Shown: piece by piece, positions 15,190 through 22,721 of the stretch | Numbering within the stretch: the first letter of the stretch is position 1 | Layout of the letters: every line of letters starts with the position of its first letter | Origin: [Mycobacterium] manitobense | GTDB taxonomy: Bacteria > Actinomycetota > Actinomycetes > Mycobacteriales > Mycobacteriaceae | Direction of reading: 5' to 3' | Length of the DNA stretch: 64,000 bases | Assembly (NCBI RefSeq): GCF_025821665.1 | Contig: NZ_JACKSJ010000037.1 | Location: 21,783-85,782, forward strand | Notes under the pieces: model-generated | What the model saw: only the letters and a program-made list of their open reading frames with translations | Told to the model about the DNA's origin: nothing | The model's database searches: none | Translations under genes and position numbers: made by a program

Positions 15190-18000
15190 CTATGTCGTCG
15201 GATCCCCGCGCGAATCAGTGTTTACCCTGGCATCTTTATGAAGCCGCGCGTAGAGCTGCGACCGGGACTTGATACCGAGCTTGCGGTAGACGGTGCTCAG
15301 ATTCGCCTCCACTGTCTTCGTGGAGAGGAACAACTCGGCGGCGATCTCCTTATTCGCCATACCTCCCGCGGCGCGTCGGGCGACGCGTTCTTCAGCGGGC
15401 GACAGGCCGACCTCGGGTGCAGTTTTGGCTGTGAGCCGGTCGAGTTCAGTTTGTGCGCGCCTGGCCCATAGCGGCGCGTCGATCGCCTCGAAGGTGCGCA
15501 GTGCCTCGGAGAGCACCGCTGTGGCGGCGGCTCGGCGACGTCGGCGTCTGTGCAGCTGCCCGAGAACCATTTGTGTGCGGGCCTTTTCGAACGGCATGGG
15601 CAAGTGGTGGTGGTGGCTCAGCGCCGAAGTGGCCGCGTCTTCGGCGGAATCCAGATCGCCCCGCGCGGCGTGACACAGTGCTCGCCCGCGGGCGCCGACG
15701 GCGAGCATCCAAGAACGCTGCAACCGAGCACCTTCCTCTTCAAGGATCGTGACGAGGGCCTCGGCTTCATCGATACGGCCGAGTCCGCTCAGCGCCTCCA
15801 CCGCATCGGGAAGCCAGCCCGCACGCATCGACTCACAGCCCAAATTCGGATCGAAATCCTCCATTAGCGGCTGCATCAGGTTCACTGCTGCCGCGTGATC
15901 GCCCAGTGTGACGTGCAGGAACCCTAGGGTGGTGCGTGGCGCCACGGCGAGGAAGCGGCCACCGGAGTCCTCGGCGATCTGGACCGCTGACGCCGCCGAC
16001 GCCTTGGCGCCCTCGACGTCGCCAAGGTAGGACGCCACCGCGGCGCCGCAGGTGAGAGCGAAGAGGCGAGCTTGGTGGCCGCCGATCTGCTCGGCGCGCT
16101 GCGCCATCTCTTCGGTGATGCGGGCAGCTCCCCGGTAGTCGCCGGCTGCGATCTTGGTCATCGTTGCGTGCTGGTCCACCCAGAGAATGTCCAACTCGCT
16201 GCCACGCTGAACGCATTGCTCCCGGATCACGTCTAACCGGGTGCTTGCGCTGGCGACGTCGCCCATCCATGCGGCAACGACCGCGGCGATGGCATCGGCC
16301 TGCAGGTGAACATGCACCGCGGTGGCATCGCCCTGCAGTTCTTGTGCCCTGCGCAGTGCGTCGAGTGCGGATGGGTCCCCGCAGTTGAAGGCGAGCAGCG
16401 CCCACATCGTCAGGGCTTGACTGTGCGCCGTGGCGTCACCGAGTCGCTCGGCCAACGCGACGGCGTCGCGTGCATGCCCTAGCGCCTCCACGTCGCGACC
16501 GGTGATTGCGACCGTGGGGGCGAGCAGCATCAACCCCTGCAGCTGAAGTGCCGGCACCTCGCCCGTCTCTGCCACCCCGGCGGCCAGACCCTCGACCGCG
16601 GCGGTGAAACTGCCGTCGTAACCGTCGATCGCGCCGTGCAGCAGGGTTGCCGACCCCCGCAGGACTCCGGGCGGCAGCGTGTGGCGGATCTGATCGAGGT
16701 GATGACGGGCCGCGCTGATCGATCCGGCCTCGAAGTGGCGTTGGGCGAGAATGATTCGACGCACCGGGGTATCGCCACCGAGATTGATGGCCAGCTCTAG
16801 GAGCTCAGCGGCCGCTGCCGGCGCGCCTTGGGAGCGGGTGACGGCCGCCGCGGCGTCCAGCGCATCCAGGGTGTCGGTGTCCGCCGTCGTTGCGGCCGAC
16901 GCCAGGTGGCGGGCCCGCAACTCCGGGGCAGAGAGAACCTCGGCCAGTCGTCGGTGCATCTCCCGGCGTTGACCCGGCGCGGCACCGGTGTACACACCGG
17001 TGGCCAACAGGGGATGCGAGAACCGGATGCGGTTGCCCGCGATGACGACGATCCGTTCCGCCGCGCCCTTCTCGAGCAGCGTCAGCACTTCGTGTTCGGT
17101 GTGACCGGTGGCCCGGGCGACGACAGCCACCGTGGGTGCGGGCGTGCAGGCGGCCGCCAGCAGCACCTGCTCGGTCTCCGCGTCGACGCCGCGTATCCGT
17201 TCGCGGACGAGCGCGGCCAACGTATCGGGGAGCTCGTCGGTGAGCCCACGGCCGTCGGCGGCGGCGCGTGCCAGTTCGATGGCGTAGAGCGGATTCCCGC
17301 CGGAGATCTCGTGGATCCGCCTCATCGTCGGACGGGGCAGGACGTGACCGAGGCGATGCGCGACGAGGGCGTGCACGCCGCCGAGGGTGAGCGGTGTCAT
17401 CCGTAATCGGCTCACGACCTCGGGCCCCGTCAACCTGCTCCACGCGAGCATGGTCTCCGAGTTCGGCTCGCCAGTGCGCATCGTGACCAGAACGCCCACA
17501 GGCCCCGTCAAGCGTCGAGCGGCGAAGCGCACCGCCATCGCACTCGAGGTGTCCAGCCACTGAACATCGTCAATGGCGACGAGAACGGGCGCGCTCTTCG
17601 CCAACTCGTGCAGCACGCTGCGGAACGCCGCCGCGGCTGCCCGTTCGTCCATCGCCGGGCCGGTCGACCCGCGCAGCAATACCCGGTTCAGGGCGTCCCG
17701 CTGCACCAGGGGAAGCCGCGCGATAACGGCCGGATCGACCTCAGCGAGCAGATCAGCCAGAACCGCGAAAGTCAGGCTCACCTCGCCGGGATCGCCGCGC
17801 GCAGTCAGCACCTGAAAACCTCGGGCGGCTGCCTCGTCGCAACTCTGCTGCCACAGCGTGGTCTTACCGATGCCCGCGTCGCCGTCGACGATCAAACCTG
17901 TCGATCTGGTAGCCGCCTCCTGCAGAAACGTCAGGACCGGCTGGATTTCGCGCTGTCGGAGCACGCCTCGGGGACTCTGCGAGACGAACGCTTCAGTCAT
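15190..18000 (-). CDS. large AAA/STAND ATPase LuxR-family regulator
   Basis: This is a 936-residue regulator. Walker A is DGDAGIGKTTL near residues 38-48 and Walker B is VLVAIDDVQWLD near 142. A long helical repeat region follows. The C-terminal LuxR helix-turn-helix reads GLSPAEERVARRAAGG, then NKEIAAELFLSTKTVEANLSTVYRKLGI. It has the same general type as 10807-13443 but is not a close copy. The ATG at 18000 begins the protein directly before the R-GVLRQREIQPV segment that normally opens this family. It is divergent from the mini-peptide/M50 cassette, with 487 bp between them, so it is a plausible regulator of that cassette. Confidence 0.92.
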   Translation of the reverse strand: MTEAFVSQSPRGVLRQREIQPVLTFLQEAATRSTGLIVDGDAGIGKTTLWQQSCDEAAARGFQVLTARGDPGEVSLTFAVLADLLAEVDPAVIARLPLVQRDALNRVLLRGSTGPAMDERAAAAAFRSVLHELAKSAPVLVAIDDVQWLDTSSAMAVRFAARRLTGPVGVLVTMRTGEPNSETMLAWSRLTGPEVVSRLRMTPLTLGGVHALVAHRLGHVLPRPTMRRIHEISGGNPLYAIELARAAADGRGLTDELPDTLAALVRERIRGVDAETEQVLLAAACTPAPTVAVVARATGHTEHEVLTLLEKGAAERIVVIAGNRIRFSHPLLATGVYTGAAPGQRREMHRRLAEVLSAPELRARHLASAATTADTDTLDALDAAAAVTRSQGAPAAAAELLELAINLGGDTPVRRIILAQRHFEAGSISAARHHLDQIRHTLPPGVLRGSATLLHGAIDGYDGSFTAAVEGLAAGVAETGEVPALQLQGLMLLAPTVAITGRDVEALGHARDAVALAERLGDATAHSQALTMWALLAFNCGDPSALDALRRAQELQGDATAVHVHLQADAIAAVVAAWMGDVASASTRLDVIREQCVQRGSELDILWVDQHATMTKIAAGDYRGAARITEEMAQRAEQIGGHQARLFALTCGAAVASYLGDVEGAKASAASAVQIAEDSGGRFLAVAPRTTLGFLHVTLGDHAAAVNLMQPLMEDFDPNLGCESMRAGWLPDAVEALSGLGRIDEAEALVTILEEEGARLQRSWMLAVGARGRALCHAARGDLDSAEDAATSALSHHHHLPMPFEKARTQMVLGQLHRRRRRRAAATAVLSEALRTFEAIDAPLWARRAQTELDRLTAKTAPEVGLSPAEERVARRAAGGMANKEIAAELFLSTKTVEANLSTVYRKLGIKSRSQLYARLHKDARVNTDSRGDPTT

Positions 18001-18487
18001 CCGGGCTCCGTCGACCGATCAAAAGACCGCTTGCGCCCGCCCGTCACTGCCCCGACGGAGAACGCCCCTGCAACTGTCCGCTTCGGACAATCGGGCGCAG
18101 AAGTGACGGTCATGGGCAAAGGATTGCAGCTGACGGTTGAGCCCACCACCCGTATCAGTTCCACACGTCGCGACATGCTTGTGAAGGCAATCAACGCTGG
18201 GGCTTCGTTCGCGAAACATCGATGCTCAGCCGACACGGCGGATGCACGTGAACCCGATATCTCGCGGCACCGCTCCGCTTAGTCCGATGCAGCTGGCGCG
18301 CTATCACCCTTGGCCTTTGAAGGCGCCTTCGTCACCGCGGCTGCGCTCAGTACGTTGCCACCCTGCTTAGGCAGTCAGTACATGCCGCAAACGCCAGGGT
18401 TTTCCCTGTATCGCTCCAGGGATGCTCGCGCAAGACTTCGAGCAGCCCTTGGGACCCGCTCATGGCCTGCAGGAGATGAGGTGAGTG
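18001..18487. other. intergenic, likely promoter region of the mini-peptide cassette
   Basis: The stretch between the divergent LuxR-type gene and the first mini-peptide has no recognised domain-bearing gene. It holds a perfect 12-bp palindrome GAAGGCGCCTTC (18319-18330), and two copies of TCAGTAC followed by a GCC-containing tail (18347-18359 and 18375-18386), 28 bp apart. A 20-codon frame at 18422-18484 overlaps the ribosome binding site of the first mini-peptide and could be a leader, but it has no good ribosome binding site. Confidence 0.5.
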
Positions 18488-18538
18488 ATGATCCGTCGTT
18501 TGAGCCGCCTGGCCCGCGCGGTGCGCCCCGGCCGCTGA
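18488..18538 (+). CDS. mini-peptide 1, MIRRLSRLARAVRPGR
   Basis: This is a 16-codon frame with an ATG start and a GAGGTG about five bases upstream. Arginine occurs at 3, 4, 7, 10, 13 and 16, so from residue 4 it repeats every third position, giving a net charge of about +6. It is closely related to mini-peptide 2, and several differences are synonymous (TTG/CTG, CGC/CGT, GCG/GCT), which argues that the peptide itself is selected. The role is unknown: possible substrates of the downstream M50 peptidase, a signal, a cationic antimicrobial, or a regulatory leader. Confidence 0.6.
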   Translation: MIRRLSRLARAVRPGR

Positions 18539-18579
18539 GCCGTTCGTCGAAGTTCATATTCGCTGAAAGGAGGTGCACC

Positions 18580-18630
18580 ATGATCCGTCGTCTGAGCCGT
18601 CTGAGCCGCGCTGCGCGCGTCGGCCGCTGA
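18580..18630 (+). CDS. mini-peptide 2, MIRRLSRLSRAARVGR
   Basis: This 16-codon frame has a near-perfect Shine-Dalgarno sequence AAAGGAGGTG at 18567-18576, four bases before the ATG... a stronger site than most genes in the window have. Arginines are at the same six positions as in mini-peptide 1. Its start is 92 bp after that of mini-peptide 1. The flanking sequence after each stop shares the start of a TGAGC-GTTCGT block, so the unit looks like a roughly 91-bp tandem duplication. Confidence 0.65.
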   Translation: MIRRLSRLSRAARVGR

Positions 18631-18669
18631 GCGTTCGTTCGCAGACCGAAACCGTCGAGGAGGTGAGCC

Positions 18670-18732
18670 ATGATTCGTCGTCTGAGCCTCTCCCGCCCGA
18701 TGCGCGTCCGGTTCTTCGGCATGCAGGCCTAG
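18670..18732 (+). CDS. mini-peptide 3, MIRRLSLSRPMRVRFFGMQA
   Basis: This 20-codon frame has GAGGAGGTG immediately upstream of its ATG, at the same spacing as mini-peptide 2. It shares MIRRLS with the other two but diverges after residue 6, with five arginines and a more hydrophobic C-terminus. Its start is 90 bp after that of mini-peptide 2. The M50 peptidase gene begins 149 bp downstream on the same strand. Confidence 0.6.
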   Translation: MIRRLSLSRPMRVRFFGMQA

Positions 18733-18739
18733 CGGCCAC

Positions 18740-18868
18740 ATGCCCAAGTCCGGGTTGCATGTAGCCGTCGACGGTGCGGCAGTTGCGGGGGGACGCCAGA
18801 AAACGTTCCCCTGCAACACCCAATTCGGTATCTGCGTGTGTGCGCACTCACTGCGCAGTCGGAAGTAG
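18740..18868 (+). CDS. possible 42-aa cysteine-containing small protein
   Basis: An ATG-initiated frame of 42 codons fills the gap between mini-peptide 3 and the M50 gene and stops 13 bp before the latter's start. The first half is Gly/Ala-rich; the second contains three closely spaced cysteines in FPCNTQFGICVCAH and a basic tail. The layout looks like a leader plus core of a modified peptide, but there is no clear ribosome binding site, and a frame of this length is expected by chance in such DNA. I keep it only because of its position. Confidence 0.25.
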   Translation: MPKSGLHVAVDGAAVAGGRQKTFPCNTQFGICVCAHSLRSRK

Positions 18869-18881
18869 CGAGGAGGCGGCA

Positions 18882-20099
18882 GTGGTTCGAATGGCTCATG
18901 GCACCGAATATCGGGTGAGTAGGCGCGGTCTGGTGATCGCTGAGCCCTCAGGGCAGACGGTTTTATTTGAGCATCCGCGGGCCGCGCAGCTTCCGCAGTT
19001 CCTGTCTGATGACCCCACTCCAGCGGACCTGGCGATTCGTCTCGGCCCGCCGTTGGACGCAACAGTTGTCAGCGACCTCGTCGAGTTGGGGATCTTGGTG
19101 ACCGACGATACTCGGCGGTCGACCGACGATGCGCCGCGATCGCGTGCTGTGCAGTGGACCCGGTCGGGGCTGATGATTCCCGGCATCGCGGCGCCAGCGC
19201 GCGTGCTGAATCGCGTCTTGACCCCATTCGTCAACTCCATCGCCGGCAAGGCAACACTCGCCGCGATCATGGTGGCCGGTGTGCTGTCGCTTCTTGCGGG
19301 CCGTCCCGATGTTCCACCAGTCAGCACGCAACCCGCCCTCGAGGTGGCGCTGATGCTGGCGCTCGGTCTTGCAGCGACGATTGCCCATGAGTTGGCGCAT
19401 GCGGTCGTGCTGGTCCACTACGGCTGTCCGCCGCGCCGCGCCGGGTTCGGCTTCTACTGGGGAGCGGTGTCGTTTTTCGTCGACTCGACGCCGGCCCTGA
19501 CTCTGCCGCGGCGGGCACGGGTCATACAAGCGTTGGCAGGGCTCGCTGTCGATGCCGTCACCGTGTGCGTTCTCGCCATCGCCGCACAACTCGCCGAGTC
19601 CCCAATCTGGGCGATCGTGTGTTGGCGCCTGGCGATATTGCTGCTCGTCGAGATCGGCATCAACCTCGCTCCGGTCCTGCAGGTCGACGGGCACTGGGCC
19701 CTCGCTGATTGGCTCGACGAACCCGACCTCGCACCCCGAGCCCGTCGCGCCTTGGGCGCCGCCCTGCGCGGTCGACCGCTTGGCGGGCAACGCGGTCTCG
19801 CCGTCTACGGCGCCGCAAGTCTCGCCGCGGGCCTAGCTCTTCTCAGCGCCATGGCAGCCACATACTGGGCGACCACAGCCGACCTCATCATTGCCCTGTT
19901 CTCGGGTAACCCCTTCGACATCGTGCTCGGCCTCTACTACGTGGCGCCCATCGCGCTGGGACTCTTTCTCAGCATGGCCGGTCTCATCGTCGAACCGATC
20001 CTTGGTGCCGCGCAAGCAACATCGACACCTCGTCGACAACAGACACGCGCACAGAAGAACGAGGAGGTCTGCGATGACATCAGTGAGATCACGCGGTAA
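18882..20099 (+). CDS. M50-family membrane zinc metallopeptidase with RRE/PqqD-like N-terminus
   Basis: This is a 405-residue integral membrane protease. The zinc motif HELAH is at 169-173 inside a hydrophobic segment. The third ligand is in NLAPVLQVDGHW (about 275-285), matching the NPxxPxDG motif of site-2 proteases. Several other transmembrane segments are present. The first 75 residues are soluble and read like a small winged-helix fold with a beta strand opening, then PTPADLAIRLG and a helix ending ELGILV, which resembles PqqD-type peptide-recognition domains. The GTG at 18882 has AGGAGG five bases upstream; a longer frame from 18774 lacks one. Fused peptide-recognition and M50 domains are known from RiPP maturation and export. 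With three mini-peptides upstream, processing of those peptides is the obvious hypothesis. Confidence 0.85.
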   Translation: MVRMAHGTEYRVSRRGLVIAEPSGQTVLFEHPRAAQLPQFLSDDPTPADLAIRLGPPLDATVVSDLVELGILVTDDTRRSTDDAPRSRAVQWTRSGLMIPGIAAPARVLNRVLTPFVNSIAGKATLAAIMVAGVLSLLAGRPDVPPVSTQPALEVALMLALGLAATIAHELAHAVVLVHYGCPPRRAGFGFYWGAVSFFVDSTPALTLPRRARVIQALAGLAVDAVTVCVLAIAAQLAESPIWAIVCWRLAILLLVEIGINLAPVLQVDGHWALADWLDEPDLAPRARRALGAALRGRPLGGQRGLAVYGAASLAAGLALLSAMAATYWATTADLIIALFSGNPFDIVLGLYYVAPIALGLFLSMAGLIVEPILGAAQATSTPRRQQTRAQKNEEVCDDISEITR

Positions 20100-20685
20100 A
20101 TGCAAGGCGAGTCGTCGCCGGCTGGCAGCCGTCGGTGTCGCCGCCATGGCCGTCGCAACGGCCGGCTGCGCCGAAACACAAGCCATCGATATGTCGCCTG
20201 CCCAACAAGACGCCAGCTTGCGAACGCAGCTGACCACTCCCGATGAGGTGCACCGGTGGTTCACCACTGTCGCAGGATTGACTTGCGCCGGTGACATCCT
20301 AGTTTTCGCACTGTGCACAGCATCCGACACCAGCCAGTGGCATCTGAAATGGGCATCGGCTGGTGACGGAGACGCCGCGCTGTTGTCCTCCGATTGCGCA
20401 ACCGGACGCGTTCAAGACGGCGGCCGCGCGATCAGCGATGGAAAGGCGTGGACCCTGCGTCCCACGCGCGACGATCAAGCAGTGGCCGCATTTGGGGACG
20501 AGTTGTACCGCAGGGGTTTACAGGAAGTTCATGCCAGTTCTTACTGCGCAACCGGACGCCTACCTCACAAGATGCAGGTGGCTCCAAATGCCGTCGAAGT
20601 CGCTGGCGGGTGTCTCGACGTGCGTGACGCCGAATCGAACGACGGCGAATGGGCATACGTAATCACAGCCAAATCTCATAAGTGA
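20074..20685 (+). CDS. lipoprotein, translationally coupled to the M50 peptidase
   Basis: This is a 203-residue exported protein. A basic N-terminus (RSRGK-KASRRR) precedes a hydrophobic stretch ending in the lipobox TAGC, so the mature protein probably starts at that cysteine and is lipid-anchored outside the membrane. The ATG at 20074 overlaps the end of the M50 gene by 26 bp and has GAGGAGGT six bases upstream, so the two are translated together. The mature part contains a repeated SSxCATGR peptide (encoded around 20388-20410 and 20535-20560, sharing a 15-bp identical run) and one further cysteine near the C-terminus. I recognise no family. The gene order suggests it works with the peptidase, perhaps as an immunity or binding protein. 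Confidence 0.78.
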   Translation: MTSVRSRGKCKASRRRLAAVGVAAMAVATAGCAETQAIDMSPAQQDASLRTQLTTPDEVHRWFTTVAGLTCAGDILVFALCTASDTSQWHLKWASAGDGDAALLSSDCATGRVQDGGRAISDGKAWTLRPTRDDQAVAAFGDELYRRGLQEVHASSYCATGRLPHKMQVAPNAVEVAGGCLDVRDAESNDGEWAYVITAKSHK

Positions 20686-20844
20686 CCTCGGCATGACATC
20701 TCAATTGGGATTATGACACCGAGATTGGGAACCTACACTCCCTACTGGAGCCCTCAGACTTGGGTCTCTCCGCATAAGCCAGGCTAATGCAGCCACAGAA
20801 TCATTAGCTGTTCTGCGACAGCCTAACCCCGTACCGTCAACCGC

Positions 20845-21444
20845 ATGGCCACCCCCGTCGTCGTCGGATTCCTCGCCTCGTTCACGCTGATCGCCGCCAT
20901 CGGCGCGCAGAACGCGTTCGTGCTGCGCCAGGGCATCCGTCGCGAGCACGTCGCGGCCGTGGTGGCACTGTGCACGGTGTCCGACATCGTGCTGATCGCG
21001 GCGGGCATCTCCGGCTTCGGCGCACTGATCAACGCCCACCCCGCCGCGGTCGACGTCGCCCGTTACGGCGGCGCCCTGTTCCTCGGCGGCTACGGGCTCC
21101 TCGCCGCGTGGCGCGCATGGCGTCCGGCGGGGCTCACCCCCGCCGAGAAGGGACCCGCCCGCCTCGTCGATGTGCTGATCACCTGCGCCGCAATGACATG
21201 GCTCAACCCGCACGTCTACCTCGACACCGTGGTGCTGCTCGGCGCACTCGCCAACGAACACCGCGACGACCGCTGGCTGTTCGGCGTCGGCGCCGTCACC
21301 GCGAGCGCCGTGTGGTTCGTCGGCCTGGGACTCGGGGCCCGCCGGCTGGCCGGGCTGTTCGCATCGGCCGCGACGTGGCGCATCCTCGACGGCCTGATCG
21401 CCGTCGTGATGATCGCGCTCGGTATCACCGTCGCCATCGGCTGA
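20845..21444 (+). CDS. LysE/ArgO-type amino-acid exporter
   Basis: This is a 199-residue membrane protein with about six transmembrane helices. It opens with [22 protein letters not shown], the signature [23 protein letters not shown] start of the LysE family, and contains the conserved [17 protein letters not shown] segment, as in ArgO and M. tuberculosis Rv1986. It should export lysine or arginine driven by the membrane potential. The ATG at 20845 has a TACCGT box seven bases upstream, pointing to a leaderless transcript. It marks the left edge of the conserved part of the window. The LysR gene that follows on the same strand 173 bp away may regulate it, although typical lysE/lysG pairs are divergent. 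Confidence 0.92.
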   Translation: MATPVVVGFLASFTLIAAIGAQNAFVLRQGIRREHVAAVVALCTVSDIVLIAAGISGFGALINAHPAAVDVARYGGALFLGGYGLLAAWRAWRPAGLTPAEKGPARLVDVLITCAAMTWLNPHVYLDTVVLLGALANEHRDDRWLFGVGAVTASAVWFVGLGLGARRLAGLFASAATWRILDGLIAVVMIALGITVAIG

Positions 21445-21617
21445 AGAGCCGTCCGACGTTCCGACCACGCTGATTCTTGCGTTCCCGCGTCGAACACCGC
21501 AGACCAGGGCATCGGCCGACGCCGACAGTGACGTCTCGGCCCCCTCGGTAAGAACCCTTCTGCCAGCATGAGAATCGCTGCACCCCCAGCCGCCCCTTCA
21601 CCGCTACGAGGTCCCCG

Positions 21618-22550
21618 ATGCTCGACCTACGCCGGATGATGCTGTTGAACGACCTCGCCGACCTCGGTACGGTGTCCGCCGTCGCCGAGCGTCGTCACAT
21701 CACCAGTTCTGCTGTCTCACAACAACTCCGTGTGCTCGAAGAAGAAGCGGGCGCGACCTTGTTCCGGCGCGACGGCCGCACCCTGGGTTTGACCCGCAGC
21801 GGTCAGGTGCTGGCCGAACACGTCCGGCGGGTGGTGGCCGCGGTGGACGAGGCCATGAGTGCCGTCGCCGCGAGCCGTGACCGCGTCTCCGGCCACGTCG
21901 CGGTCGCCGCGTTCAACATGGGCATCCCGACGCTGGCCGCACCGATGATGCAGCGGATGAGTGCCGAGGAACCCGAGCTAACCGTGCAGGTGCAGCAGCA
22001 GGACAGTGACGCTGCGCTGCGCCTGCTGCGCCAGGGCGAGATCGACGTCGCCATCACGTGTCACTACGACTTCGGCGGTCAGCAGCTTGCCGGTGGCCTC
22101 GTCACCGAGGCACTGCTGCTCGAGCCACTCGTGCTGCTGGCGTCGACCGAGGATCATCCCAGGATCCGTACCGGCGGGCTCGCGGCACTCGCCGACGGCC
22201 CGTGGGTGAGCGGGCCGCGGAACTCCGGACTCGACGCCGCGTTGCGCCACGCGTGCGAGTCGGTGGGCTTCACCCCGCAGGTGGAGCATCGGCTCGTCGG
22301 CGCGCAGAACATCTGCGATCTGGCCGCGACCGGGACGGCGTCGGCGCTGGTGCCCGCGCTGTCGGTACCCGTGCCGTTGCGGCAGCTCGTCGTCGCCGAC
22401 CTCGATCTGGGCGGGCGCACCATCAGCGCGGTGGTCCGCAACGGCAGGCAGTACGACCCGAACGTATCGGCCGTCCTGCGCGCGCTGCGGTCGATCGCCG
22501 CCGCCGCCCTGCCCACCCCCGCCCCTGCTGGGCTGAGCGCCGCATCGTGA
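21618..22550 (+). CDS. LysR-family transcriptional regulator
   Basis: This is a 310-residue LysR-type regulator. The N-terminal winged helix-turn-helix (residues 1-60) includes RRHITSSAVSQQLRVLEEEAGATLFRRDGR. The remainder is the periplasmic-binding-protein-like effector domain with the usual GEIDVAITCHYDF and VPALSVP segments. The effector is unknown. The DNA-binding domain is not the ArgP/LysG subtype, so control of the upstream exporter is possible but not certain. The ATG at 21618 has an ACGAGGT about five bases upstream. Confidence 0.92.
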   Translation: MLDLRRMMLLNDLADLGTVSAVAERRHITSSAVSQQLRVLEEEAGATLFRRDGRTLGLTRSGQVLAEHVRRVVAAVDEAMSAVAASRDRVSGHVAVAAFNMGIPTLAAPMMQRMSAEEPELTVQVQQQDSDAALRLLRQGEIDVAITCHYDFGGQQLAGGLVTEALLLEPLVLLASTEDHPRIRTGGLAALADGPWVSGPRNSGLDAALRHACESVGFTPQVEHRLVGAQNICDLAATGTASALVPALSVPVPLRQLVVADLDLGGRTISAVVRNGRQYDPNVSAVLRALRSIAAAALPTPAPAGLSAAS

Positions 22551-22721
22551 CCCTCAGCCGGACGCGAAAACTCCTGGCTGAGCCCAGGGCGGCGGCGTAA
22601 CGTCGGAGGTGACCTGGAGCCCATCCGATCGGTTCTCCCTAGCGCCGAGAAGACGGGCTCCAGGCCCTTGTCCGGCGACGGTCGGACGTTTGCGAACGGC
22701 CTCCATGGGCCACAATCTCGT

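Noticed and set aside
18422..18484. 20-codon leader peptide before mini-peptide 1
   Set aside because: No clear ribosome binding site and no similarity to the MIRRLS peptides; only its position is suggestive.
18774..18881. Longer N-terminus for the M50 peptidase
   Set aside because: The upstream GTG lacks a ribosome binding site, whereas GTG at 18882 has AGGAGG at good spacing.
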